Shown: positions 1 through 6,336, counted from the first letter of the stretch. The stretch is 17,512 bases of DNA from Anaerolineae bacterium (GCA_016926595.1 JAFGOG010000209.1:1-17512); one strand, 5' to 3'. The notes: a model not told the origin generated them from the sequence alone. Numbers and translations are program-made.

Positions 1-744
1 CCGCTCCCCTTCCGGCGGCGGGGCCGGCTCCTCAACCGCACGCTGCACCGGCGGCACAGCCGGGCGCAGCGGCAGCTCGGGTGGCGCGGCTTCGGCCTCC
101 GGCCCAGGCTGCTCCCTTCCCGGCGGCGGGGCTGGCTCTTCAGCCGCCCGCTGCACCGGCGGCACAGCCGGGCGCAAGGGCAGCTCGGGCGGCGCGGCTT
201 CAGCCCTCGGCACAGGCCGCGCCCCTTCCCGCGGCGGGGCCGGCTCCTCAGCCGGGCGCAGGGGCAGCTCGGGTGCCGCTTCTACCTCCGGCACAGGCCG
301 CTCCCCTTCCGGCAGCGGGGCCGGCTCTTCAACCGCTCGCTGGACGGGTGGCGCAGTCGGGCGCAGGGGCAGCTCGGGCGGCGCGGCTTCGGCCCCCGGC
401 ACAGGCCGCTCCCCTTCCCGCGGCGGGGCTGGCTCCTCAGCCGCACGTTGCGCCGGCGGTGCAGCCGGGCGCAAGGGCAGCTCGGGCGCGGCTTCTACCT
501 CCGGCACAGGCCGCTCCCCTTCCGGCAGCGGGGCCGGCTCTTCAACCGCACGCTGAACGGGCGGCACCGCTCCGGCCCCCGGCACCGGCCGCGCCTCTTC
601 CGGCGGCGGGGCCGGCTCCTCAGCCACCCGCTGCACGGGTGGCGCAGCCGGGCGCAGGGGCACCTCGGGCGGCGCCGCTTCGACCCCCAGCACAGGCCGC
701 TCCCCTTCCGGCGGCAGGGCCGGCTCTTCGACCGCGCGCTGGAC
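1..744 (-). repeat. Coding tandem repeat, about 78-108 nt per unit (VQRxxEEPAPPPE type)
   Basis: Eight units read right to left begin at 744, 636, 558, 453, 345, 252, 156 and 48; the last is cut by the window edge. Full units are 35-36 residues: (V/A)QR(A/V)(A/V)EEPA, then PPPEGERPVP, then an acidic EAEAAPP, then E(L/V)PLRPAAPP. The units starting at 636, 345 and 252 are shorter in-frame variants, and the one at 252 lacks its QR. The repeats differ by whole codons, so selection appears to maintain the minus-strand frame. Expect assembly and length-variation problems here. Confidence 0.85.
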
Positions 745-1860
745 GGGTGGCGCAGCCGGGCGCAGGGGCACCTCGGGCGGCGCGGCTTCGGCCTCCGGCA
801 CAGGCCGCTCCCTTTCCGGCGGCGCAGCGAGCATCTCTGAGCCATCTTTGACGGTGCGCATGACCGTCGGTGGCTTGGCAGCGTGCGACGGCGGCGGCCC
901 GCCCTCAGGCTCAGCCACCTCGGGCGGAGCCGGTGGCAAAGGCGCACCAGGCTCGTCCACCAGGCGCTGCACAGGAGGTTGGCTCAAGCGCAGTGGCGCA
1001 GCCTGGGTGGGGCGCCCCGTCATTTCCTCAGCGGTTGTTTGCCGCGTGGTCTCCTCGCGGACCCGAGTACCCCTCGGGCGGGGCGCCAGCGCTCTCTCCG
1101 GTGCCGCGGGGGGCATCTCAATCTCCCCCGCGACGGGCTGCACCTCCTCCTCTGCCCCCATGCCTGTAGACACAGGCGGCAAGGAGGGCGTCTTGCCACC
1201 GGGCGTGATCTCTTCAACCCGCGACATGGGGCGCACGCCGGGCCGGCGCTGGATCGTCGGTGGCAGCGGGGGGGGCGGCGGCAGCGGAGCCGGGTATGCC
1301 TCGGGCGCAGGCTGGGCAGGAGTGGGCCGGACAAACCCCTCGGGGATCGAATCCATCCATGATTCCGAGTCATCAGGGGGCAGCCCACCGCTCATATCCA
1401 TAGTTCCCACCGGTGCCAGCACGAGATCCGACTCTTCCTCCGTGCTTGCCTCCGCACTTGCCACGATGTACTTGTCTGCAACCGGTGCAAAGCGCTGGAC
1501 GATGTTTGCGGCAAAGCGATCGGTCGCCATCGGCGCCGCCGGCCCCTGCTCGGGGTGCCAGGCACGGGTCCCTTCGACCTTGCGGTAGATACGAGCCCAC
1601 AGGGCGCGCGAGCCCGACTCTAAAAGCGCAGCCTGCCGCTGCGGGCCCCGAGTATCCATCGGGCGGCTGCCACCCGCCGCCTCGCCCGCCGGATCTACGC
1701 CGGCCTGAGCGTCGCGCGCGCGCGCACTGGAAGCCAGTGCGCGCTGCACCCACGGCGACAGGGCACCCCGCACCCGGCCCGTCTTGCCTGCCAGCGAGCG
1801 AGCCCACCCACCCAATTGCGCATTCACACTCTGCGCCCGATCGTCCCTTTCGTCAGTCAT
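1..1860 (-). CDS. Pro/Glu-rich VQR-repeat protein of the eCIS operon (C-terminus outside window)
   Basis: The minus frame is open without a stop from an ATG at 1858-1860 to the window edge (620 codons). The ATG lies 7 nt after the upstream tube gene's stop, with AAGGA directly before it. Residues 1-130 are mixed and possibly helical. Residues 160-370 are Pro-rich and probably disordered, including a five-proline run. From about residue 373 the protein is a tandem repeat, typified by VQRAVEEPAPLPEGERPVP. The tripeptide (V/I)QR also occurs upstream near residues 38, 121, 203 and 297. I do not recognise the family. The position after the tube genes, where eCIS loci usually carry baseplate genes, suggests a particle-associated role such as an inner-tube scaffold, cargo adaptor or baseplate accessory. 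That role is inference; the open frame and the repeats are seen directly. Confidence 0.8.
   Translation of the reverse strand, partial: MTDERDDRAQSVNAQLGGWARSLAGKTGRVRGALSPWVQRALASSARARDAQAGVDPAGEAAGGSRPMDTRGPQRQAALLESGSRALWARIYRKVEGTRAWHPEQGPAAPMATDRFAANIVQRFAPVADKYIVASAEASTEEESDLVLAPVGTMDMSGGLPPDDSESWMDSIPEGFVRPTPAQPAPEAYPAPLPPPPPLPPTIQRRPGVRPMSRVEEITPGGKTPSLPPVSTGMGAEEEVQPVAGEIEMPPAAPERALAPRPRGTRVREETTRQTTAEEMTGRPTQAAPLRLSQPPVQRLVDEPGAPLPPAPPEVAEPEGGPPPSHAAKPPTVMRTVKDGSEMLAAPPERERPVPEAEAAPPEVPLRPAAPPVQRAVEEPALPPEGERPVLGVEAAPPEVPLRPAAPPVQRVAEEPAPPPEEARPVPGAGAVPPVQRAVEEPAPLPEGERPVPEVEAAPELPLRPAAPPAQRAAEEPAPPREGERPVPGAEAAPPELPLRPTAPPVQRAVEEPAPLPEGERPVPEVEAAPELPLRPAEEPAPPREGARPVPRAEAAPPELPLRPAVPPVQRAAEEPAPPPGREQPGPEAEAAPPELPLRPAVPPVQRAVEEPAPPPEGER
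1062..1078. repeat. Dispersed hairpin repeat CCCGAG-TACCC-CTCGGG, copy inside a CDS
   Basis: A perfect 6-bp inverted repeat around a 5-nt TACCC loop. It is identical to the copy at 6577-6593 and sits in the reading frame of the Pro-rich protein, where it encodes part of PRGTR. A diverged copy of the same 17-nt length lies at 1647-1663. Confidence 0.75.
1647..1663. repeat. Diverged dispersed hairpin repeat copy
   Basis: CCCGAGTATCCATCGGG keeps 5-bp CCCGA/TCGGG arms and the 17-nt length of the family, with changes in the loop. It lies in coding sequence. Confidence 0.5.
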
Positions 1861-1867
1861 TCCTTGC

Positions 1868-2338
1868 CTATGTCAGCGTGAATCCGTGGTGCGCGATCTC
1901 GAGCGTCTCGATGGCCACCTGGCTGTTCTCCACATTCAGCGTAGGGCCTTCCCACTTGACCGGGAATCCACCGACGACGTTCCAGGTCTTCAATACGGTC
2001 CCGTCGACGCCGCGCAGCACGATCGAAAAGTCTTTGCGCTCGACCTTGCCATCGTACAACCCGGTCTGGTACCAGTTCCAGATCTCGTTCGACTTGGTCA
2101 CGCCATATTTCAGCACGATGTTACTCTGCTTGACTCGCCCGGGCAGGATGAACCAATGGTCGTTGACTCCCCCTGACTCGACCTCTTCCACCTTGCGCTC
2201 CAGGCGCAGACCGCTACACTCCTTGAACTCGGCTTCGACAATGCCCCCGATCGTGACCCAGAACTTGAATACAGGGATCGGGTCCGCCGCCGTGGCCAGC
2301 TTGGTCACAAAAGACTTGGTCAATTTCTCAACCCTCAC
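1868..2338 (-). CDS. eCIS tail tube protein (gp19-like), second of a tandem pair
   Basis: A 156-residue phage T4 gp19-like tube protein of the eCIS type (Afp1/Afp5 family). Family features visible are the N-terminal F-K-F-W-V-T-I-G strand, the ECSGL turn (near residue 42), the NDHWFILPGR segment, the WNWYQ motif and the C-terminal ENSQVAIETLEIAHHG strand. Tube proteins stack as hexameric rings inside the sheath. It is nearly a copy of the neighbour at 2351-3019. Loci often hold one main tube plus one or two paralogues that act near the baseplate, which is the likely role here. The called start is GTG at 2336-2338 with weak Shine-Dalgarno. The in-frame TTG of TTG-ACC-AAG, preceded by GAGGG, is an alternative and is where homology to the neighbour begins. 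The gene is 12 nt from the upstream gene and 7 nt from the downstream one, so translational coupling is likely. Confidence 0.9.
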   Translation of the reverse strand: MRVEKLTKSFVTKLATAADPIPVFKFWVTIGGIVEAEFKECSGLRLERKVEEVESGGVNDHWFILPGRVKQSNIVLKYGVTKSNEIWNWYQTGLYDGKVERKDFSIVLRGVDGTVLKTWNVVGGFPVKWEGPTLNVENSQVAIETLEIAHHGFTLT

Positions 2339-2350
2339 ACACCTGCACGA

Positions 2351-3019
2351 TCATTCCCCAAATCGCCCCAGGCGCTCGCGCTCCACCCGCGCTTCCTCCC
2401 TCAGAAGCTGGTAGACACGCTCTGCCAGGGCTTCGCGGTCGACGGTTCGCGCCGCCCCTTCTCCCGCGGCTTGCGGGTCGGCTGCCCGGTTGATCCGCTT
2501 CTCGCCCGCTGCATCTGGCCTGCCCACATCTGCAGCAGATCCTCCACCCTGTCCGCTCCCCATGGCGATCTCCAGGGTTTCGATGGCCACCTGGCTCTGC
2601 TCCACGTTCAGCGCCGGGCCTTCCCACTTGGCCGGGAACCCATCGCTAAAGCTCCACGTTTTCACCACCGTGCCGTCGACGCCGCGCAGCAAGACGGAAA
2701 AGTCCTTGCGCCCGACCTTGGCGTCGTGCAGCCCGGCCTGGTACCAGTTCCAGAGCTCGCTCGACTGGGCCACCCCCTGTTTGAGCACAATGTTCGCACG
2801 GTGAGTCCTGCCGGGCAGGATCTGCCAATGGTCGTTGACGCCTCCCTCCTCGATCTCTTTGATATCGCGCTCCAGGCTCAGGCCAGTGCACTCCTTGAAC
2901 TCGGCTTCGACGATGCCGTCGATCTCTACCCAGAACTTGTATTCAGGAACCGGGTCAGCCGCCGTGGCCAGCTTGGTCACAAAAGACTTGGTCAACTCTA
3001 CCCTCTCACCCCCCACCAT
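2351..3019 (-). CDS. eCIS tail tube protein with C-terminal extension
   Basis: Residues 1-155 form a gp19-like tube domain very similar to the next gene: ECTGL, NDHWQILPGR, WNWYQ and an EQSQVAIETLEIA end strand. It then carries about 65 extra residues, first a Gly/Ala-rich linker and then a charged amphipathic helix, LAERVYQLLREEARVERER, ending near LGRFGE. The neighbouring paralogue lacks this tail. A helix of this kind could be a docking or baseplate-contact segment, which is inference. A 38-nt stretch is identical to the paralogue (2958-2995 against 2286-2323), pointing to recent duplication or gene conversion. ATG at 3017-3019 is the called start. A TTG at codon 9, with GAGAGGG upstream, is an alternative shared with the paralogue. 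Confidence 0.9.
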   Translation of the reverse strand: MVGGERVELTKSFVTKLATAADPVPEYKFWVEIDGIVEAEFKECTGLSLERDIKEIEEGGVNDHWQILPGRTHRANIVLKQGVAQSSELWNWYQAGLHDAKVGRKDFSVLLRGVDGTVVKTWSFSDGFPAKWEGPALNVEQSQVAIETLEIAMGSGQGGGSAADVGRPDAAGEKRINRAADPQAAGEGAARTVDREALAERVYQLLREEARVERERLGRFGE

Positions 3020-3148
3020 CCGCTGTCATTGCGAGTTATCCATGGCGCCTGCGCCACTCAGCCCACAAGAACCTGTCATTGCGAGCGAAGCGAAGCAATC
3101 CCCACCTACCGGCATGACAGTTTCTTAGCAGCGGTAGCAAGCAATCCC
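3020..3148. repeat. Intergenic stretch with TGTCATTGCGAG-type repeats
   Basis: About 130 nt between the DUF6760 gene and the tube gene. It holds a repeat beginning TGTCATTGCGAGCGAAG and ending GAAGCAATCCCC (about 3074-3103). Outer arms CTGTCAT (3073-3079) and ATGACAG (3114-3120) can pair. A truncated start of the same repeat (GTCATTGCGAG) is at about 3024-3035, and a fragment (AGCAATCCCC) follows at about 3139-3148. It belongs to a widespread REP-like repeat class of high-copy bacterial intergenic elements; a related copy is at 7868-7914. No gene is seen here. Confidence 0.7.
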
Positions 3149-3316
3149 CTAGGTCCCCGCTCCCTCACTCAGCCTGCGATTGATCTTGGCTATCTCTTCC
3201 ACCCACCGCTGGCGCTCGCCATGTTCCATGTCCATCACGTCAAGCCGCGGCCAGTGAAAGTGATAGGCAATGTAGGCTACCTCCTCGTGCAGGCGGTCGA
3301 GGGGGTAGCCTACGAT
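3149..3316 (-). CDS. DUF6760 small eCIS protein (non-canonical start)
   Basis: A 55-residue product running from GYPLDRLHEEVAYIAYHFHW to a VEEIAKINRR end. The pattern of YPLD, E-E-V-A-x-I-A-Y-H-F-H-W and E-H-G-E-R-Q-R-W-V-E-E-I is what I know as the DUF6760 family, found directly after the tail-assembly gene in eCIS loci; its function is unknown. No ATG, GTG or TTG precedes the conserved GYPLD segment. The frame opens after a TGA, and the codon where related proteins have Met is ATC (3314-3316). It overlaps the end of the upstream gene by 7 nt in the -1 frame, next to a GGGGG run. Initiation at ATC, -1 frameshifting from the upstream gene, or a sequence error are all possible. The coordinates given use the ATC. 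Confidence 0.75.
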   Translation of the reverse strand: MVGYPLDRLHEEVAYIAYHFHWPRLDVMDMEHGERQRWVEEIAKINRRLSEGAGT

Positions 3317-3678
3317 TCCCCCAGTTCAGCCAGATCCAGCTCGAACTTGTGACTGCATTCGGGGCACGTCAGCTCCATCACGCTCGTCCCCTGTTCATTG
3401 ATCTGCCGGTAGAAAGCCTGTAGATAGGCCATGTCGGCGGCGAACAGGTTCTCGATGACGCTCGTGGTCACCTGGGTCAGGTCGCCGAGCCTGACAATCA
3501 CCCGCGAGAGCAGGATGATGACCAGGTAGGCCTGGTTCGAGCGCACGCGCAGGTCGCGCAGCGGCGCGATTTCGTCCATCGCCGTAGCCAGCCGCATCAC
3601 TCCCTTGCGGTGCAGGTTGCCCGCCTGATCCACGTACCCCCTCGGCAGCGTGAATTCGAATTCCGTCTGCAAGCTCAT
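3310..3678 (-). CDS. Phage tail assembly protein (T4 gp26-like baseplate hub assembly chaperone family)
   Basis: A 122-residue protein starting LQTEFEFTLPRGYVD, with GNLHRKGVMRLATAMDEI, an RSNQAYLVIILLSRVI helix and a C-terminal TCPECSHKFELDL segment. The overall pattern matches the eCIS 'phage tail assembly protein' family related to T4 baseplate-hub assembly chaperones. It has a CPxC pair and a nearby His but no second Cys pair, so only half of a zinc-ribbon-like site is visible. Such proteins are thought to help build the tube or hub and may be absent from the mature particle. The ATG start is preceded by AGAGAGGAAGT. The stop at 3310-3312 lies inside the DUF6760 frame. The upstream main tube gene is about 215 nt away, an unusually long gap that contains structured repeats. 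Confidence 0.8.
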   Translation of the reverse strand: MSLQTEFEFTLPRGYVDQAGNLHRKGVMRLATAMDEIAPLRDLRVRSNQAYLVIILLSRVIVRLGDLTQVTTSVIENLFAADMAYLQAFYRQINEQGTSVMELTCPECSHKFELDLAELGES

Positions 3679-3731
3679 ACTTCCTCTCTATCGATCCCCC
3701 AATGCTCAGCAGAGCAGGCTCGCACACTCAC

Positions 3732-3823
3732 GGCCCAGTAGGGGTGAGGCCGAACCCCTGTACCCCAGGGGCGAACCCCTGTACCTCAGGGACATCCTGC
3801 ACTCTGCCCCACCCCTACTGGCC
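3732..3823 (-). ncRNA. Candidate structured RNA element (multi-branch stem-loop)
   Basis: The left arm GGCCCAGTAGGGGTG (3732-3746) pairs with CACCCCTACTGGCC (3810-3823), with one bulged base. Three more pairs (3748-3750 with 3806-3808) follow an A-C mismatch. The roughly 60-nt interior holds two 17-nt hairpins (3755-3771 and 3776-3792), so the whole can fold as a junction on the minus-strand transcript. It has no T-run expected of an intrinsic terminator. Its identity is unknown, and a cruciform DNA role is equally possible. Confidence 0.45.
3755..3792. repeat. Tandem pair of hairpin repeats CCCCTG-TACCC-CAGGGG
   Basis: Copy 1 (3755-3771) has perfect 6-bp arms around TACCC. Copy 2 (3776-3792) has arms CCCCTG/CAGGGA around TACCT. 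They are separated by CGAA, and CGAA also precedes copy 1. The architecture and loop match the CCCGAG/CTCGGG copies elsewhere in the window, but both arms are changed in a compensating way. Confidence 0.7.
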
Positions 3824-3830
3824 ATTCTCC

Positions 3831-3884
3831 GCGCCGAGCGCACCCGAGTACCCAGGCCGAGCGTATCCGGCACGACCTCGGCGC
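3831..3884 (-). terminator. Possible attenuator hairpin just after the main tube stop codon
   Basis: GCGCCGAG (3831-3838) and CTCGGCGC (3877-3884) form a perfect 8-bp GC-rich stem with a 38-nt loop. The stem begins 8 nt beyond the stop codon at 3893-3895. No U-tract follows, so it may protect the mRNA 3' end or attenuate transcription rather than terminate it outright. Confidence 0.35.
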
Positions 3885-3892
3885 GGCCTCGA

Positions 3893-4372
3893 TCATGTCG
3901 CGCGGTACATCCCCTCATGCACGATCGTGACCTCCTCAACCCCAAACTCGTTGCTGTCAGACTTGAGGTTGGGACCCGACACCTTCGATGGCCAGGCGTT
4001 GTCAAAGCTCCACTTGGCCACCTCTGTCGAGTAATCACGGCTGAGCATGATGATCGAGCAGGTTTGCCGGGCGTCAGAGATCTTGCCCAGAACGACCTGG
4101 TCTCTCCAGTCCCAGATGGTCATGTCGGACGTGATCCCTCGCTTCAGGGTGACGTCGCCCCACTTGAGCCGGCCCGGGATCTTGCGCACGATCTCGTGCC
4201 CCTTGTCGTCGACTACCTTGTGCTCAATGATCTCGTGCTCGGAGCCGATGCCATTGCACTCGGTAAAGTAGCCGACAATCCGGTTGCCGAGGTCCAGCCG
4301 AAAGTTGAACCCCAGGAGGGGGTCCTCCGTCGGCTTGGCATCCCTTTTGCTTAGATACGGGTTTGCAGGCAT
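3893..4372 (-). CDS. eCIS main tail tube protein (Afp1-like, gp19 family)
   Basis: A 159-residue tube protein: FNFRLDLGNRIVGYFTECNG near the N-terminus, a long loop rich in E/H/V (EHEIIEHKVVDDKGHEIVRK), PGRLKWGDVTLKRGIT, the WDWRDQVV motif and a C-terminal NEFGVEEVTIVHEGM strand. This is the pattern of the main eCIS tube subunit and of T4 gp19-like proteins, which stack in hexameric rings to form the channel for payloads. It is much more diverged from the two smaller tube paralogues than they are from each other. A strong site, TAGGAGG, lies upstream of the ATG at 4370-4372. It follows the sheath gene by 40 nt, the usual sheath-tube order. Confidence 0.93.
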   Translation of the reverse strand: MPANPYLSKRDAKPTEDPLLGFNFRLDLGNRIVGYFTECNGIGSEHEIIEHKVVDDKGHEIVRKIPGRLKWGDVTLKRGITSDMTIWDWRDQVVLGKISDARQTCSIIMLSRDYSTEVAKWSFDNAWPSKVSGPNLKSDSNEFGVEEVTIVHEGMYRAT

Positions 4373-4412
4373 TTCGTTATACCTCCTACGTTAGTCGATT
4401 GATTCGAACGGA

Positions 4413-6047
4413 TTATCCGCCGCCAGCCCACTGGCTGATGCGGAAGATGACAAACTCGGCGGGCTTGACAGGGCACATCCCGATCTCGATGATCAGCCGG
4501 CCCATGTCGCGCGATTCCGGCGGGTTCAGCTCGGCATCGCACTTGACATAGAACGCCGAGGCGGGCGCCGAGCCAAAGAGCGCGCCGTCGCTCCAGACTG
4601 TGGTGAGGAACGACGTCACGTCACGCTGGACACGGAACCAGAGGAAGGGGTCGTTCGGCTCGAACACCACCCACTGTGTGCCGTTCTCGATCGACTTTTC
4701 CACAAAGTTAAAGAGCCGCCGGACGTTGATGTAGCGCCACGAGGGATTGCTCGACAGCGTGCGCGCACCCCACACGCGGATGCCGCGCCCCGGGAAGGCG
4801 CGGATGCAGTTCACCCCGTTGGGGTTGAGCGTGTCCTGCTCGCCCTTGGTGCAGTTGTAGGCCAGGCCGGTAGCACCGAGCACCACCTCGTTGGCCGGCG
4901 CCTTGTGCACGCCGCGCGTGTTGTCGTTGCGCGCCCAGATACCCGCCACGTGGCCCGACGGCGGGACCAGGATCGGCCGGTTCTGGATCGGATCGTCCAC
5001 CTGGATCCAGGGCCAGTAGAGCGCCGCATAGCTCGAGTCATAGCCCGCAATGTTCATCCGCCACTCCTTGATCTCCTGTGGCGTCGCGTTCGGCGGCGGA
5101 TCGAGGACCGCTACCCTGTCGGCCAGCCGCTCGCAGTGGGCGATCATGCCCGTCTGCACGGCCTTGACCATATCCAGGTCCAGCTTTTCGCCGGGCGGCA
5201 CCGACATCAGGTCGGGCACCACCAGCATGGTGACGTCGTCCAGCGCCTCCAGCCCTTCCACACCGGAGCGCGCGATGACATCCCCTTTGAACTCCGACGA
5301 GGTCGCCGGCAGCAACTGCTGTTGCTCCATGTTGAGCGACTGCTGCTGGGTGGTCGGCCACACCTTGGCCAGGGGGGCCGAGACATCGGGGATGAGCAGG
5401 TCAACCAGCTCCGAGGCCTTGTTGTTCTTGTAGGCCACCTGGACCTGCTTCGCCCCATTGTCCTCCACTTCAACCAGCGTGACATCGGGCAGCACCTCTT
5501 TCACCTGCCAGGCGCCGCTGATGCCCTGCCGCTCGACGGTGACTGTGAAGGGGGGCAGAGGGCCTGCTTCCGCAGCCGCCTCCTCTTCACCCTCTTTGGC
5601 CTTGCCCTTCCCTTTCGGCGCTGGCAATTCCGGCACGTCAATCTTGACGCGCAGGCGCAGCCCATCAAAGCCGGCCTGCTTGGCGCGGGCAATGAGGTAC
5701 GGTTTCCCGTCGGTGCCTAACAGGGGAACCTGGGCACTGCCGATCGTTTTGACGCTGATGACGTAGCAGCGCGAGCCGCCGTTGTGAAAGTAGCCATACA
5801 CCGCATGGGGCATGTAGGCACCTTCCACAAACCCGCCAAAGCGCTGCACGTACTGCGTCCAGTTGGTGACCAACTGCGGCTTGTTGAGAAGATGCTCGGT
5901 GATCATCTCGCCGTCGACCAGGCGTTGGTACTCGGCCTTTTCCGTAAAGCCGACGAAAGCAGCCATGGCCGTACCAACCCCCTCGATTGGCTTTGGTCCT
6001 CGATCGACCTCTTCAACATAGACGCCAGGCGATAGGTATTCTGGCAT
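4413..6047 (-). CDS. Contractile tail sheath protein
   Basis: A 544-residue phage-type sheath. The N-terminal MPEYLSPGVYVEEVDRGPKP is the classic sheath start, including the strand that links neighbouring subunits, and is followed by AAFVGFTEKA. The C-terminal third has the conserved sheath core: HVAGIWARND, GVHKAPANE, NPNGVNCIRAFPGRGIRVWGARTLS, a WRYINVRRLFNFVEKSI segment, and a late ECD-like strand, PAEFVIFRISQ. The middle (residues 150-260) is a variable, surface-exposed insertion with an Ala/Glu/Lys-rich loop. Sheath subunits contract to drive the tube into the target. The start is ATG at 6045-6047: AAGGAGG at 6054-6060 is spaced well for it, whereas an in-frame TTG two codons earlier overlaps the spacer. 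Confidence 0.96.
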   Translation of the reverse strand: MPEYLSPGVYVEEVDRGPKPIEGVGTAMAAFVGFTEKAEYQRLVDGEMITEHLLNKPQLVTNWTQYVQRFGGFVEGAYMPHAVYGYFHNGGSRCYVISVKTIGSAQVPLLGTDGKPYLIARAKQAGFDGLRLRVKIDVPELPAPKGKGKAKEGEEEAAAEAGPLPPFTVTVERQGISGAWQVKEVLPDVTLVEVEDNGAKQVQVAYKNNKASELVDLLIPDVSAPLAKVWPTTQQQSLNMEQQQLLPATSSEFKGDVIARSGVEGLEALDDVTMLVVPDLMSVPPGEKLDLDMVKAVQTGMIAHCERLADRVAVLDPPPNATPQEIKEWRMNIAGYDSSYAALYWPWIQVDDPIQNRPILVPPSGHVAGIWARNDNTRGVHKAPANEVVLGATGLAYNCTKGEQDTLNPNGVNCIRAFPGRGIRVWGARTLSSNPSWRYINVRRLFNFVEKSIENGTQWVVFEPNDPFLWFRVQRDVTSFLTTVWSDGALFGSAPASAFYVKCDAELNPPESRDMGRLIIEIGMCPVKPAEFVIFRISQWAGGG

Positions 6048-6081
6048 TTCCAACCTCCTTGTTTGGATGAACCCACAGTGT

Positions 6082-6096
6082 GTGCGTCACACGCAC
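6082..6096. promoter_or_regulatory. Short inverted repeat GTGCGT-CAC-ACGCAC upstream of sheath
   Basis: A perfect 6-bp inverted repeat with a 3-nt spacer, ending about 35 nt before the sheath ATG. It has operator-like size and position, but nothing identifies a binding protein. Confidence 0.25.
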
Positions 6097-6152
6097 TCTC
6101 TGTGCCAATCTACCACAGGTGACCATTCACCCACGCGAGCCCCCGAATCTGA

Positions 6153-6168
6153 CCCGAGTACCTTCGGG
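6153..6168. repeat. Dispersed hairpin repeat copy (CCCGAGTACCTTCGGG)
   Basis: A 16-nt family member with CCCGA/TCGGG arms, intergenic between the DUF4255 and sheath genes. Confidence 0.6.
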
Positions 6169-6261
6169 CCCCCTCGGACCATCTCCTTCTCCGCCCCTCA
6201 CCTCCCTTCTGGATAGCAAGTAGCAAGCAACAGGCCAACCCGCCACTCTTGCCCCTTGCAT

Positions 6262-6318
6262 CCCGAGTACCCTCGGGCTGAGTACCCTCGGGCCGAGTAC
6301 GCCCGAGGGGTACTCGGG
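6262..6318. repeat. Cluster of dispersed hairpin repeats in both orientations
   Basis: Copies are CCCGAG-TACC-CTCGGG (6262-6277), CTGAG-TACC-CTCGGG (overlapping, to 6292), a GAGTAC partial copy (6295-6300), and a perfect copy in reverse orientation, CCCGAG-GGGTA-CTCGGG (6302-6318). Overlapping copies of opposite orientation can form alternative stems. Confidence 0.7.
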
Positions 6319-6336
6319 ACGGACCTTGCCCCCACA

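Larger units (their letters stand above)
3679..3892. other. Structured intergenic region after the main tube gene
   Basis: This 214-nt gap has no ORF with coding character. It contains a long imperfect stem (3732-3823) enclosing two small hairpins, a second perfect 8-bp inverted repeat (3831-3838 with 3877-3884) close to the tube stop codon, and a half copy of the dispersed hairpin at 3843-3853. Likely roles are mRNA processing, stability, or attenuation that lets the tube gene be expressed more highly than the genes after it. That is inference. Confidence 0.55.
6048..6336. other. 289-nt leader upstream of the sheath gene with clustered hairpins
   Basis: No coding signal is seen. The region holds a short GTGCGT-CAC-ACGCAC inverted repeat close to the sheath ribosome site (6082-6096), one dispersed hairpin (6153-6168) and a cluster of such hairpins (6262-6318). 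The sheath is normally the most abundant eCIS protein, so an internal promoter or a stabilising 5' structure is plausible. I could not identify a confident promoter. Confidence 0.5.

Noticed and set aside
81..851. Long plus-strand frame of Ala/Pro/Gln-rich protein
   Set aside because: It is the complement of a minus-strand frame that is open for 1860 nt, starts just after the tube gene and encodes clear protein repeats. The plus frame shows only the periodic shadow of those repeats.
1261..1285. Run of eight G as a frameshift or sequencing-error site
   Set aside because: The minus frame continues correctly on both sides and remains in phase with the repeats, so there is no sign of a shift.
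3310..3312. Tail-assembly gene and DUF6760 as one gene broken by sequencing error
   Set aside because: Both are known as separate small eCIS proteins of the expected sizes, so two genes are the simpler reading. The unusual start is reported instead as a finding.
2471..3352. Plus-strand 293-codon frame spanning tube gene and intergenic repeat
   Set aside because: It is antisense to the tube domain and includes a peptide typical of translated TGTCATTGCGAG repeats (CHCERSEAI), a known source of spurious genes.
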